From Sphingopyxis sp. (GTDB lineage: Bacteria > Pseudomonadota > Alphaproteobacteria > Sphingomonadales > Sphingomonadaceae), in NCBI GenBank assembly GCA_012035435.1, contig JAAUPH010000016.1:1-16922 (forward strand): a DNA stretch of 16,922 bases. Reading direction: 5' to 3'. Positions 6,956 to 12,946 of this stretch are shown here, one piece after another. The position numbers and the translations under genes were made by a program. The notes under the pieces are model-generated. The model was not told where the DNA came from. It was given only the letters and a program-made list of their open reading frames with translations, and did no database searches. How positions within the stretch are numbered: the first letter of the stretch is position 1; each line of letters begins with the position of its first letter.

Positions 6956-7406
6956 GAAAAATGTCACCATCGCTCTCGATGAAGAGACCCACCGCCGCGC
7001 GCGCATCAAGGCGGCGGAGATGGGGACGTCCTTGTCGGCGCTGGTGAAGGAATATCTGACGAAATTGGCGGACGGCGGAGATTCCATGCCCGCCGCCAAG
7101 GCCGCAAGTGGAGTGCGTGACGTGCAAATGCCATTCAATCACGACGCGCCCGCGCCGCTCTTCGCGGCTCAACCCGCCAAAGGGCCGGACGGACAGCCCT
7201 ATTTTGTGAACGGGAAATGGGTTTGGACCAAGGATGGCAAGCCTCGGAAACCCGGGGCAATGCGGCATTTGGGCAAAGGGTGGACCGAGGATTTTGACAG
7301 CTGGCCCGATGGATTTATCGATGCCATGCATGGCGAAATCACCGAGGCAGCGAACAACTGGTGGAAGCCCTTTGCCACGCCGCCGAAAAAGTCAGGGCGG
7401 GAGTGA
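6954..7406 (+). CDS. Ribbon-helix-helix antitoxin of a VapC-type toxin
   Basis: This 150-residue protein is the probable antitoxin for the following PIN toxin. Residues 1-40 (KNVTIALDEETHRRARIKAA then MGTSLSALVKEYL) match a ribbon-helix-helix DNA-binding domain. The C-terminal half contains PYFVNGKWVWTKDGKPRKPG (about 91-110) and then GKGWTEDFDSWPDGFIDAMH. The tail pattern of PRKPG, then GKGW, DDF-like EDFD and a final acidic segment resembles the toxin-wrapping tail of antitoxins paired with this VapC group. At 150 residues it is longer than the usual 70-90. The stop overlaps the toxin GTG start by four bases (GTGA), so the two are translationally coupled. The function is inferred from domain and context. 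Start supported by position inside the palindromic operator. Confidence 0.8.
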   Translation: MKNVTIALDEETHRRARIKAAEMGTSLSALVKEYLTKLADGGDSMPAAKAASGVRDVQMPFNHDAPAPLFAAQPAKGPDGQPYFVNGKWVWTKDGKPRKPGAMRHLGKGWTEDFDSWPDGFIDAMHGEITEAANNWWKPFATPPKKSGRE

Positions 7407-7789
7407 AGGTCCTCCTTGATACCAACGCCCTGATCTGGTGGATGGAGGACGATCCTCAGCTCGGGCCAAAGGCTCGTGCGACGTTGGCGGACCCGGCCAA
7501 CACCGTGATGGCAACCATCGTTTCGATCTGGGAAATCACGATGAAATGGCGCGTGGGAAAATTTCCCTGGCCGGGTTCGACCTATAATGATTTCCTTGCC
7601 GCAGAAAATATCGGTCTCGTGCGAGTTGAATCGTCGCATCTGGAAATGCTGGAGTCCCTGCCTTATCATCACAAAGATCCTTTCGATCACCTGATCCTTG
7701 CGCAAGCCAAGGTCGAAAGCGCGGCAATCATCACCAGTGACCGCGAGCTTGCGCTCTACGGCGTCCGCTGCTTCCCGGCAATGCGGTGA
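7403..7789 (+). CDS. vapC: PIN-domain ribonuclease toxin, VapC family
   Basis: This 128-residue toxin of a type II system would cleave RNA, in characterised VapCs usually tRNA or rRNA. PIN acidic residues are Asp6 (LLDTNAL), Glu44 (SIWEITMK), Asp92 and Asp95 (KDPFDHLILAQA) and Asp113 (TSDREL), so the active site looks complete. The DPFD and AQA block is typical of the COG3744 branch. I chose the GTG at 7403, giving VKVLLDTNAL, because it overlaps the antitoxin stop, has AGGGCGGGA just upstream, and gives the usual length. An ATG at 7361 would add 14 residues, lies well inside the antitoxin and is less likely. The stop TGA shares its last base with the ATG of the next gene. Confidence 0.88.
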   Translation: MKVLLDTNALIWWMEDDPQLGPKARATLADPANTVMATIVSIWEITMKWRVGKFPWPGSTYNDFLAAENIGLVRVESSHLEMLESLPYHHKDPFDHLILAQAKVESAAIITSDRELALYGVRCFPAMR

Positions 7790-8676
7790 TGACCGGGCCG
7801 ACCCAGCGCCGCCTGGCCGTTTCGGGCGGCGATCTGTGCTGGTTCGAGTGGGGCGCGGCGTCCCCCGAACGGCCCAGCCTGCTGCTCGTCCACGCCACCG
7901 GCTTTCATGCGCGCTGCTGGGATGCGGTCGTCGCCGCGCTGCCCGTCGGCACGCATGTCATCGCCCCCGATTTGCGCGGTCATGGGCGCAGCTATCGTCC
8001 AGCCTCGCTCAGCCATTGGGGTGAAAGCGGCGATGACCTCATCCCGCTCATCGATGCACTTGATCGCGATGTCCGGCTGATCGCCGCCGGACACAGCATG
8101 GGCGGCGTGTGCATCATCCGCGCCGCCGCCGCGCGGCCAGATCGTTTCGCGCACCTGCTGCTGGTTGATCCGGTCGTCTTTGCACCCGAATTTTATGCCG
8201 ACGTCGGCCGCGATCCCGTCGGCGATCCCGATGAGCATTTTGTCACCCGTCGCCGTAACCATTGGGCCAACGCAGACGAGATGGTCGCGCGCTTTGCGAC
8301 ACGCTTTCCGTACAGCATCTGGGACCCGGCGGTGCTCGGCGCCTATGCCGAATATGGGCTTGTCCCGCGCGCCGCTGGCGATGGCTATGAACTTGCCTGC
8401 CCACCGCGGCTGGAGGCATCGGCCTATCTCGGCAGCACCGCCTTCAACCCACTCGCTGCTGCCGGAACCCTCCCGTGCCCCGTCACCGTCCTGCGCGGCC
8501 GCAATGGCGAGCGGCAAGGCGCGCTCGATTTCTCGATCAGCCCGACCTGGCCCGCGCTTGCCACGGCCTTTCCCCACGGCCGCGACGCGCAGTGGAATGA
8601 TTGCACCCACTTCATCCCGATGGAGGCGCCTGCGCGCCTCGCGGACTTTGTCATGACCGAAACGGGACTGGTTTAA
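7789..8676 (+). CDS. Alpha/beta-hydrolase
   Basis: This 295-residue cytoplasmic alpha/beta-hydrolase carries the nucleophile elbow AGHSMGG with Ser103, an oxyanion-hole segment VHATGFHARCWD at 34-45, the family motif DLRGHGRS at 61-68, and a late histidine His274 in CTHFIPMEAP. The acid residue is probably in the segment around 230-250 (PVTVLRGRNGE), but I cannot fix it. There is no signal peptide. The substrate is unknown; the family includes esterases, haloalkane dehalogenase-like enzymes and lactonases. The ATG at 7789 overlaps the vapC stop by one base (TGATG), so it may be translated by coupling; a GTG one codon earlier (7786) is also possible. No separate promoter is visible, so it could be expressed with the toxin-antitoxin genes. 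Confidence 0.85.
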   Translation: MTGPTQRRLAVSGGDLCWFEWGAASPERPSLLLVHATGFHARCWDAVVAALPVGTHVIAPDLRGHGRSYRPASLSHWGESGDDLIPLIDALDRDVRLIAAGHSMGGVCIIRAAAARPDRFAHLLLVDPVVFAPEFYADVGRDPVGDPDEHFVTRRRNHWANADEMVARFATRFPYSIWDPAVLGAYAEYGLVPRAAGDGYELACPPRLEASAYLGSTAFNPLAAAGTLPCPVTVLRGRNGERQGALDFSISPTWPALATAFPHGRDAQWNDCTHFIPMEAPARLADFVMTETGLV

Positions 8677-8689
8677 CCATAATGCGCCC

Positions 8690-8717
8690 TTGCTGGCCGC
8701 GCGCTTTGGCTTAGGTT
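8690..8717 (+). promoter_or_regulatory. Probable ppk2 promoter
   Basis: TTGCTG (8690-8695) and TAGGTT (8712-8717) are 16 bases apart in the short gap after the hydrolase. Transcription would start about at the ATG at 8724, so the transcript is probably leaderless; only a weak AGGT precedes the start. Confidence 0.4.
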
Positions 8718-8723
8718 CGCGGC

Positions 8724-9500
8724 ATGGCCATTAACCTTTCCGACCATGAAACAGGCGCCAAATATAAGGGCGACTATGACAGGGATATCGCTGCGTTGCA
8801 GATGCGGCTGGAACGCCTTCAGGCGGCGCATATCGCGCATGAACAGCGCAGCATCATCCTGTTCGAAGGCTGGGATGCAGCGGGGAAGGGCGGCATCATC
8901 AAACGGCTGACCGCCGAGCTGGACCCGCGGTACTTCGATGTCTGGCCGATCAGCGCGCCCACGCCAGAGGAAAAGGCGCGCCATTTCCTGTGGCGGTTCT
9001 GGAACCGCCTGCCCGGTACGCGCGAAATCGGCGTGTTCGACCGCAGCTGGTATGGCCGCGTACTTGTCGAGCGAGTGGAGGGTTATGCCAGCGAGGCCGA
9101 CTGGCGGCGCGGTTATGACGAGATCAATGAATTTGAAGCTCAGCTTACCGGCAGCGGCACTCACCTCGTCAAACTCTTCGTCCATGTGACGCAGGAGGAA
9201 CAGGACCGGCGGTTGGCCGAACGGCTCGATGATCCATGGAAACGCTGGAAAACTGGGCCAGACGATTATCGCAACCGGGCCAAGCGGGCCGAATATCTCG
9301 CGGCGTTGCACGAGATGTTCGCGCAGACCGATACCCGCTGGGCGCCATGGGCGGTGATTGACGGGAACAACAAAAAGGCCGGTCGCGTTGCCGCGCTAAC
9401 CCACATCGCCAACACGCTCGAGCGCAAGGTGCCGATGACCGAGCCTGCGCTGGACCCCGAATTTGCCAAGATGGCAAATGCCGCGCTTGGGCGCGGGTAG
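8724..9500 (+). CDS. ppk2: Polyphosphate kinase 2 family protein
   Basis: This 258-residue single-domain PPK2 protein would transfer phosphate between polyphosphate and nucleotides. The Walker A loop is GWDAAGKGG (49-57), with the second acidic/lid region DRSWYGRVLVERVEG at 106-120, and the PPK2 blocks HFLWRFWNRLP (87-97), KLFVHVTQEEQDRRL and DPWKRWKT are present. The GWDAAGKGG form of the loop and the RSWYGRVLVERVEG block are most like the class II (AMP phosphorylating) group as I remember it, while class I and III typically have GRDAAGKGG or GRDASGKDG. Class assignment from sequence alone is an inference. A REP-like palindrome follows the stop. No other polyphosphate gene is nearby. Confidence 0.9.
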   Translation: MAINLSDHETGAKYKGDYDRDIAALQMRLERLQAAHIAHEQRSIILFEGWDAAGKGGIIKRLTAELDPRYFDVWPISAPTPEEKARHFLWRFWNRLPGTREIGVFDRSWYGRVLVERVEGYASEADWRRGYDEINEFEAQLTGSGTHLVKLFVHVTQEEQDRRLAERLDDPWKRWKTGPDDYRNRAKRAEYLAALHEMFAQTDTRWAPWAVIDGNNKKAGRVAALTHIANTLERKVPMTEPALDPEFAKMANAALGRG

Positions 9501-9530
9501 AACGCCCGGCTTATCCCAAAAGTGTAAACG

Positions 9531-9608
9531 CCGTTGTCCCAGCGCAAGCTGGGGTCTGGTGCGGCGGCGTATGATCGCCTGAGCTGCCGTCTGGCGCTGG
9601 GATGACGG
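9531..9608. repeat. REP-like palindromic pair
   Basis: CCGTTGTCCCAGCGC (9531-9545) and GCGCTGGGATGACGG (9594-9608) are inverted repeats with 13 of 15 matching bases, about 48 bases apart. The left unit also forms its own hairpin: CCCAGC (9538-9543), GCAA loop, GCTGGG (9548-9553). The layout of facing REP-type units resembles a BIME, and the CATCCCAGCG core is a pattern I remember as frequent in sphingomonad intergenic regions. It lies 30 bases after the ppk2 stop and could stabilise or end that transcript. Confidence 0.65.
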
Positions 9609-9650
9609 ATGTGGGTTCACTGTGACATGATAGTGTTCTAGCCGAGCGCC

Positions 9651-9791
9651 ATGAAAATGCGCCGCAAATCCGATCTGCCCACCAAGACCTGCGTCACCTG
9701 TGGCCGCCCGTTCACCTGGCGCAAGAAATGGGCCAAGGTATGGGACGAGGTCAAATATTGTTCCGACCGTTGCCGGGGAAATCGTACCTGA
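9651..9791 (+). CDS. DUF2256 small zinc-ribbon-like protein
   Basis: This 46-residue protein starts [14 protein letters not shown]. Cys14 and Cys17 (CVTC) and Cys37 and Cys41 (CSDRC) form two knuckles around [19 protein letters not shown], which is the DUF2256 pattern: a small basic, tryptophan-rich protein with four cysteines that probably bind one zinc ion. The family has no established function. No strong ribosome-binding site is visible; TTCTAG at 9636-9641 lies nine bases before the ATG and could be a -10. It is on the same strand as ppk2 and the J-domain gene, 50 bases before the latter. Because it is so short it is easily missed, but the conserved cysteine spacing makes it convincing. 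Confidence 0.87.
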   Translation: MKMRRKSDLPTKTCVTCGRPFTWRKKWAKVWDEVKYCSDRCRGNRT

Positions 9792-9841
9792 TGTGCCGTT
9801 GCGTGCTGGAAATTGCTGCCCCCCTTCGCTAAAGCTGCCGC

Positions 9842-10378
9842 ATGCCGCGCATGAAACGAACCGATGACTGGGGCTGGCCCCGCTGGCGCGGCTATGGCAG
9901 TAATAATGAGACGCAGACGGTCAAGCTTTGCGACCGCCATGGCTGCAGCAATCCGGGCAGCCACCCTGCACCAAAATCGCCCAATAGCCCCGAACGCTGG
10001 TATTTCTGCGCAGAACATGCTGCGGAATATAACCGCAATTGGGATTATTTCGCGGGATTGTCGGCGGAGGACGCCGCCACCCGCGCCGCTGAAGAATCAC
10101 GCGGCGCGCGCAGCTATGCCCGCGCCCAGCATTATGAATGGAGCGGGCCGGGCGACGGCACCCGCAGCGGTGACGAGATGCGCGCCCTGGACGTGCTGGG
10201 GCTGGACCCTGACGCCGATTTCGAGGCGGTTAAAAAGGCTTGGCGTGCGCTTGCCAAAGAAACGCACCCGGATGTGAAACCTGGCGACGCCGATGCGGCG
10301 AAACGCTTTCAGGCGGGGCAGGTGTCATTTGAAATCCTGCGGCAGGCCGAAGAGCGGAAGAGCTGGAAGCCAGCTTAG
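9842..10378 (+). CDS. J-domain protein with an N-terminal Cys-rich region
   Basis: This 178-residue protein has a J domain at its C-terminus: ALDVLGLDPDADFEAVKKAW and then ALAKETHPDVKPGD, with the HPD motif at 142-144, followed by a short helix IV. Such domains stimulate Hsp70 (DnaK) ATPase. The N-terminal part has Cys30, Cys35, Cys56 and His59 (CDRHGC and FCAEHAAEYN), which could form a zinc site. There is no Gly/Phe-rich region or DnaJ central zinc finger, so it is a divergent type III-like J-protein with unknown clients. No Shine-Dalgarno is seen; CTAAAG ends seven bases before the ATG. A second ATG (MKRTDD) three codons in is possible. It follows the DUF2256 gene on the same strand. Confidence 0.87.
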   Translation: MPRMKRTDDWGWPRWRGYGSNNETQTVKLCDRHGCSNPGSHPAPKSPNSPERWYFCAEHAAEYNRNWDYFAGLSAEDAATRAAEESRGARSYARAQHYEWSGPGDGTRSGDEMRALDVLGLDPDADFEAVKKAWRALAKETHPDVKPGDADAAKRFQAGQVSFEILRQAEERKSWKPA

Positions 10379-10442
10379 CGATATCGGCTGTGCTGAGCGG
10401 CCAAGCGGTTTTGGGACCCGTAATGAACCGGTGCATCGTAAT

Positions 10443-10489
10443 CCTTGCTTGCAAGGTCGAAGCTCGCAAAGAGAAACTCTTGTTGCGAG
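10443..10489 (+). promoter_or_regulatory. Two hairpins before the small exported protein gene
   Basis: CCTTGC (10443-10448) pairs with GCAAGG (10451-10456). Then CTCGCAA (10463-10469) pairs with TTGCGAG (10483-10489), with an inner stem AGAG (10470-10473) and CTCT (10477-10480) around AAA and a two-base bulge. The second hairpin ends directly before the Shine-Dalgarno GGAG (10491-10494) of the next gene. It may control translation or terminate upstream transcription; a T-run is absent. Confidence 0.45.
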
Positions 10490-10502
10490 TGGAGCTTATC
10501 CA

Positions 10503-10928
10503 ATGAAGAAGTTGACGGGATTGTTGGTTGCGACGTCAATGATGACATCGCCTGCCGCGGCCCAGCATATGACGACCCAAGGTTCGGGACTGCAACGGGC
10601 CGAGGCGGTTGTCGCGGTTGGTATCACAATACCGATCGGCGGCAGTAAACGCAGCGACCCCGCGCGCGTTGATCTGCGGATGACACGCGACACGTTGCAA
10701 GCCGATGGTTCGCGCCTGTCCGATCTGACCGGCCGACCCCTGCGCACCAGCATCGGCCTTGCACTGGATCGTAATATGGAAAATCACTTGCTGATCAATG
10801 GCCGCCCGCTGCCAGAGAAAGATCAACGTCTGGGCATATCAACTGTAGGTTGGGTAGCGATTGGGGTAGGTGTTTTGGTGGTCGGCGGCGCAGTGCTCTA
10901 TCAGGTTGCTGATGACGCCAGTGAATAG
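10503..10928 (+). CDS. Small exported hypothetical protein
   Basis: This 141-residue protein has a Sec-type signal peptide (MKKLTGLLVATSMMTSPAAA, probable cleavage after AAA or AAAQ). The middle region contains AVVAVGITIPIGG and then a Pro/Arg-rich stretch. Near the C-terminus GWVAIGVGVLVVGGAVLYQV forms a hydrophobic, probably membrane-spanning segment, followed by a short acidic tail DDASE. I do not recognise a domain. The start at 10503 is supported by GGAG eight bases upstream and by the signal peptide; 70 open codons before it are not needed. It faces mtgA, with 39 bases between the two stop codons. The nucleotide leader contains two hairpins. Its function is not known. Confidence 0.8.
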   Translation: MKKLTGLLVATSMMTSPAAAQHMTTQGSGLQRAEAVVAVGITIPIGGSKRSDPARVDLRMTRDTLQADGSRLSDLTGRPLRTSIGLALDRNMENHLLINGRPLPEKDQRLGISTVGWVAIGVGVLVVGGAVLYQVADDASE

Positions 10929-10967
10929 CCAATTTCCCCATCAGCGGCTTCTTTCCAAGCCTCCACG

Positions 10968-11708
10968 CTACCGATACACACATGCATCCAGCCCATCGCG
11001 CCGCACTTGTCCCATGCGGGCCTTCACCAGATTGCCATATCGCCGTGTCCAGCCCGACGGACTGATCGCCTCGCGCTTCTTGGGCTGCGGCAGGATGGCG
11101 GCGATGCGGGCGGCTTCGGCGGCGCTCAGCTTGTCGGCGCCATGGTTGAAATATCGCTGCGCCCCGGCGCTGACGCCATAAGTACCGATGCCGGTTTCCG
11201 CGACATTGAGGTACACCTCCATAATCCGTTCCTTTGACCATAATTTTTCGATCAGGAAGGTGAACCACAATTCTGGCACCTTGCGGACATAGCGGGTCCA
11301 GCCGCTGCCCTGCCACAGGAAGGCGTTTTTCGCGGTCTGCTGGCTGATCGTCGATCCGCCCCGCAGTTTCTTGCCCGACGCATTGCGGCGCATCGCATCC
11401 TCGATGGCGTCGCGGTCGAACCCATCATGTTGGCAGAACTTGCCATCCTCCGCCGCGATCACGGCGCGGACCATGTCGCGGTCGATCTCATCGATGCTCA
11501 TCCAATCCTTGGTGATGCCATTGCCGTCGAGGATCATCGTCAGCGTGACAGGGGGCGGCACCACGGCATAGAGCAGCACCCACGCGATCGACCCGATGAC
11601 GAACCATAGCAGCCAGCGCAGCAGCTTTGAAAACAAGCCGCTCTTTTTACGCGCCTTGCCCGACTGCGGCGGTGCGGGTTCAGGGTCGAATTCGGCGAAG
11701 CTGGCCAT
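10968..11708 (-). CDS. mtgA: Monofunctional peptidoglycan glycosyltransferase
   Basis: This 246-residue GT51 enzyme polymerises lipid II into glycan strands at the outer face of the inner membrane. After a basic, proline-containing N-terminus, residues 27-50 (LLRWLLWFVIGSIAWVLLYA) form the membrane anchor. Catalytic Glu87 is in AAEDGKFCQH; the other GT51 blocks are GGSTISQQTAKN (117-128), RKVPELWF and KERIMEVYLNVAETG (159-173). There is no transpeptidase domain, as expected for MtgA, and length is normal. I chose the ATG at 11708 (MASFAEFDPE); 70 more open codons upstream come from repeat DNA. No ribosome-binding site is visible, and TAATCC ends seven bases before the ATG. It is separated from rpoH by a hairpin-rich 261-base region. 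Confidence 0.94.
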   Translation of the reverse strand: MASFAEFDPEPAPPQSGKARKKSGLFSKLLRWLLWFVIGSIAWVLLYAVVPPPVTLTMILDGNGITKDWMSIDEIDRDMVRAVIAAEDGKFCQHDGFDRDAIEDAMRRNASGKKLRGGSTISQQTAKNAFLWQGSGWTRYVRKVPELWFTFLIEKLWSKERIMEVYLNVAETGIGTYGVSAGAQRYFNHGADKLSAAEAARIAAILPQPKKREAISPSGWTRRYGNLVKARMGQVRRDGLDACVYR

Positions 11709-11715
11709 GATAAGA

Positions 11716-11743
11716 GGATTAGCGCGTGGGGCGGGGAGGGCAA
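11716..11743 (-). promoter_or_regulatory. Probable mtgA promoter
   Basis: On the minus strand TTGCCC (11743-11738) and TAATCC (11721-11716) are 16 bases apart, and the -10 is seven bases before the ATG. The arrangement matches that of ppk2 and the antitoxin, suggesting another leaderless transcript. Confidence 0.35.
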
Positions 11744-11774
11744 GTGGGTCGATGCCTGCGCACCCGGCGCGGGG

Positions 11775-11816
11775 TGAACAGTGCCCCGCACTGTTCAGCT
11801 TATGCCGGGGGCATAA
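11775..11816. repeat. Two adjacent perfect hairpins upstream of mtgA
   Basis: TGAACAGTGC (11775-11784) and GCACTGTTCA (11788-11797) are perfect inverted repeats with a CCC loop. Immediately next, TTATGCC (11800-11806) and GGCATAA (11810-11816) pair around GGG. They adjoin the dispersed repeat at 11824-11889. I see no coding potential here. They may form part of a larger mosaic repeat or terminate transcription from rpoH. Confidence 0.7.
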
Positions 11817-11823
11817 CCGACTC

Positions 11824-11889
11824 CACGCCCCCGTGGGGGAGAGGGCAGTGAGACTTGCGAGCTTGCGCGCTAGTCGCAGCGGGTGAGGG
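11824..11889 (-). repeat. Second copy of the composite hairpin repeat
   Basis: Read on the minus strand this block follows the same plan as 895-960: CCCGCTGCGACTAG, a hairpin, CAAGTCT, ACTG, then a C-rich/G-rich hairpin. Here the inner hairpin runs from GACT (11852-11855) to AGTC (11872-11875), and the GC hairpin is CCCCC (11828-11832), GT, GGGGG (11835-11839). The stem bases differ from the other copy, but pairing is largely kept. Confidence 0.75.
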
Positions 11890-11969
11890 TTTGCAACGCC
11901 GCCCGCGCTGAACGGCATTTGGGATGAAGTGAGGCGGCAGCGCCAGCGCCAGCGGCCTCAAAATGGCAG

Positions 11970-12872
11970 TCACGCCGTCAAGAAGCGCCGCTCGCCGGCA
12001 ATGCTCAGCATCGCCTTTTGCAGCTTTTCAAACGCGCGCACCTCGATCTGGCGGACGCGTTCGCGGCTGACGCCATATTCCTGGCTCAGATCCTCCAACG
12101 TCTTGGGATCATCGGTCAGGCGGCGTTCGGTCAATATGTGGCGTTCGCGGTTGTTGAGCGTGTCGAGCGCCTCGGTCAGCAGGCCGTGGCGCATGTCGCG
12201 CTCCTGCGCTTCGGCAACCCGCTCGTCCTGCAACGGGCCCTCGTCATCGAGCAAATCCTGCCACTGGCTGTCGCCGTCCTCACCCATGGGGACGTTGAGC
12301 GACGTGTCGCCGCCCATCGCCATGCGGCGGTTCATGCTGACGACATCGCCTTCGCTCACTCCCAGATCGGTGGCAATTTTGGCGACATCGGCCGGCTTAA
12401 GATCGCCGTCCTCAAATGCCTCCAGATTATTCTTCATCCGGCGCAGGTTGAAGAACAGCTTCTTCTGCGACGCCGTGGTGCCCATTTTGACGAGGCTCCA
12501 CGACCGCAGGATAAATTCCTGGATCGAGGCCCGGATCCACCACATGGCATAGGTGGCGAGGCGAAATCCGCGATCGGGATCGAATTTCTTCACCCCCTGC
12601 ATCAACCCGATATTGCCTTCGGATATCAGCTCGCTGACGGGCAGGCCATAGCCGCGAAAGCCCATCGCAATCTTGGCCACCAGCCGCAGGTGGCTGGTTA
12701 CAAGCTGCGCGGCGGCGCTGCTGTCCTCATGCTCCTGATAGCGTTTGGCGAGCATATATTCCTGCTCGGCCGTCAGCAGCGGGAATTTGCGAATTTCCGA
12801 CAGATAGCGATTGAGGCTCGCCTCACCCGACAGCGCGGGCATGGTTGCGGGGACATTGCTACGATTTGCCAT
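11970..12872 (-). CDS. rpoH: RNA polymerase heat-shock sigma factor RpoH (sigma-32)
   Basis: This 300-residue sigma-70 family factor directs transcription of heat-shock genes. Region 2 (about 45-120) holds the -10 recognition part ATYAMWWIRASIQEFILRSW. The RpoH box QKKLFFNLR at 136-144 is diagnostic for sigma-32. Region 4 near the end has LEDLSQEYGVSRERVRQIEV for -35 recognition. Length is typical. I start at the ATG at 12872 (MANRSNV), with AGGGA about nine bases upstream; a TTG two codons earlier (12878) is also in frame. It follows rluD by 74 bases on the same strand and may be cotranscribed with it. Sphingomonads often encode more than one RpoH, which the window cannot show. Confidence 0.95.
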   Translation of the reverse strand: MANRSNVPATMPALSGEASLNRYLSEIRKFPLLTAEQEYMLAKRYQEHEDSSAAAQLVTSHLRLVAKIAMGFRGYGLPVSELISEGNIGLMQGVKKFDPDRGFRLATYAMWWIRASIQEFILRSWSLVKMGTTASQKKLFFNLRRMKNNLEAFEDGDLKPADVAKIATDLGVSEGDVVSMNRRMAMGGDTSLNVPMGEDGDSQWQDLLDDEGPLQDERVAEAQERDMRHGLLTEALDTLNNRERHILTERRLTDDPKTLEDLSQEYGVSRERVRQIEVRAFEKLQKAMLSIAGERRFLTA

Positions 12873-12946
12873 GATCAAATTTCCCTGAAGAGCCTGTAAT
12901 TTGCACCCATGATATCCGGGCGTCGAGATAGATTTTTCTTTGCAAC

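Noticed and set aside
11709..11918. N-terminal extension of MtgA by 70 codons
   Set aside because: The extension is read from hairpin repeat DNA and does not resemble MtgA; the membrane anchor follows naturally from the ATG at 11708.
11931..11959. Intrinsic terminator of rpoH formed by GAGGC and GCCTC
   Set aside because: The stem is short with a long loop, and on the minus strand no T-run follows it.
12018..12899. Plus-strand open frame of 293 codons opposite rpoH
   Set aside because: It mirrors a full RpoH with its diagnostic box; the product looks like a low-information antisense translation.
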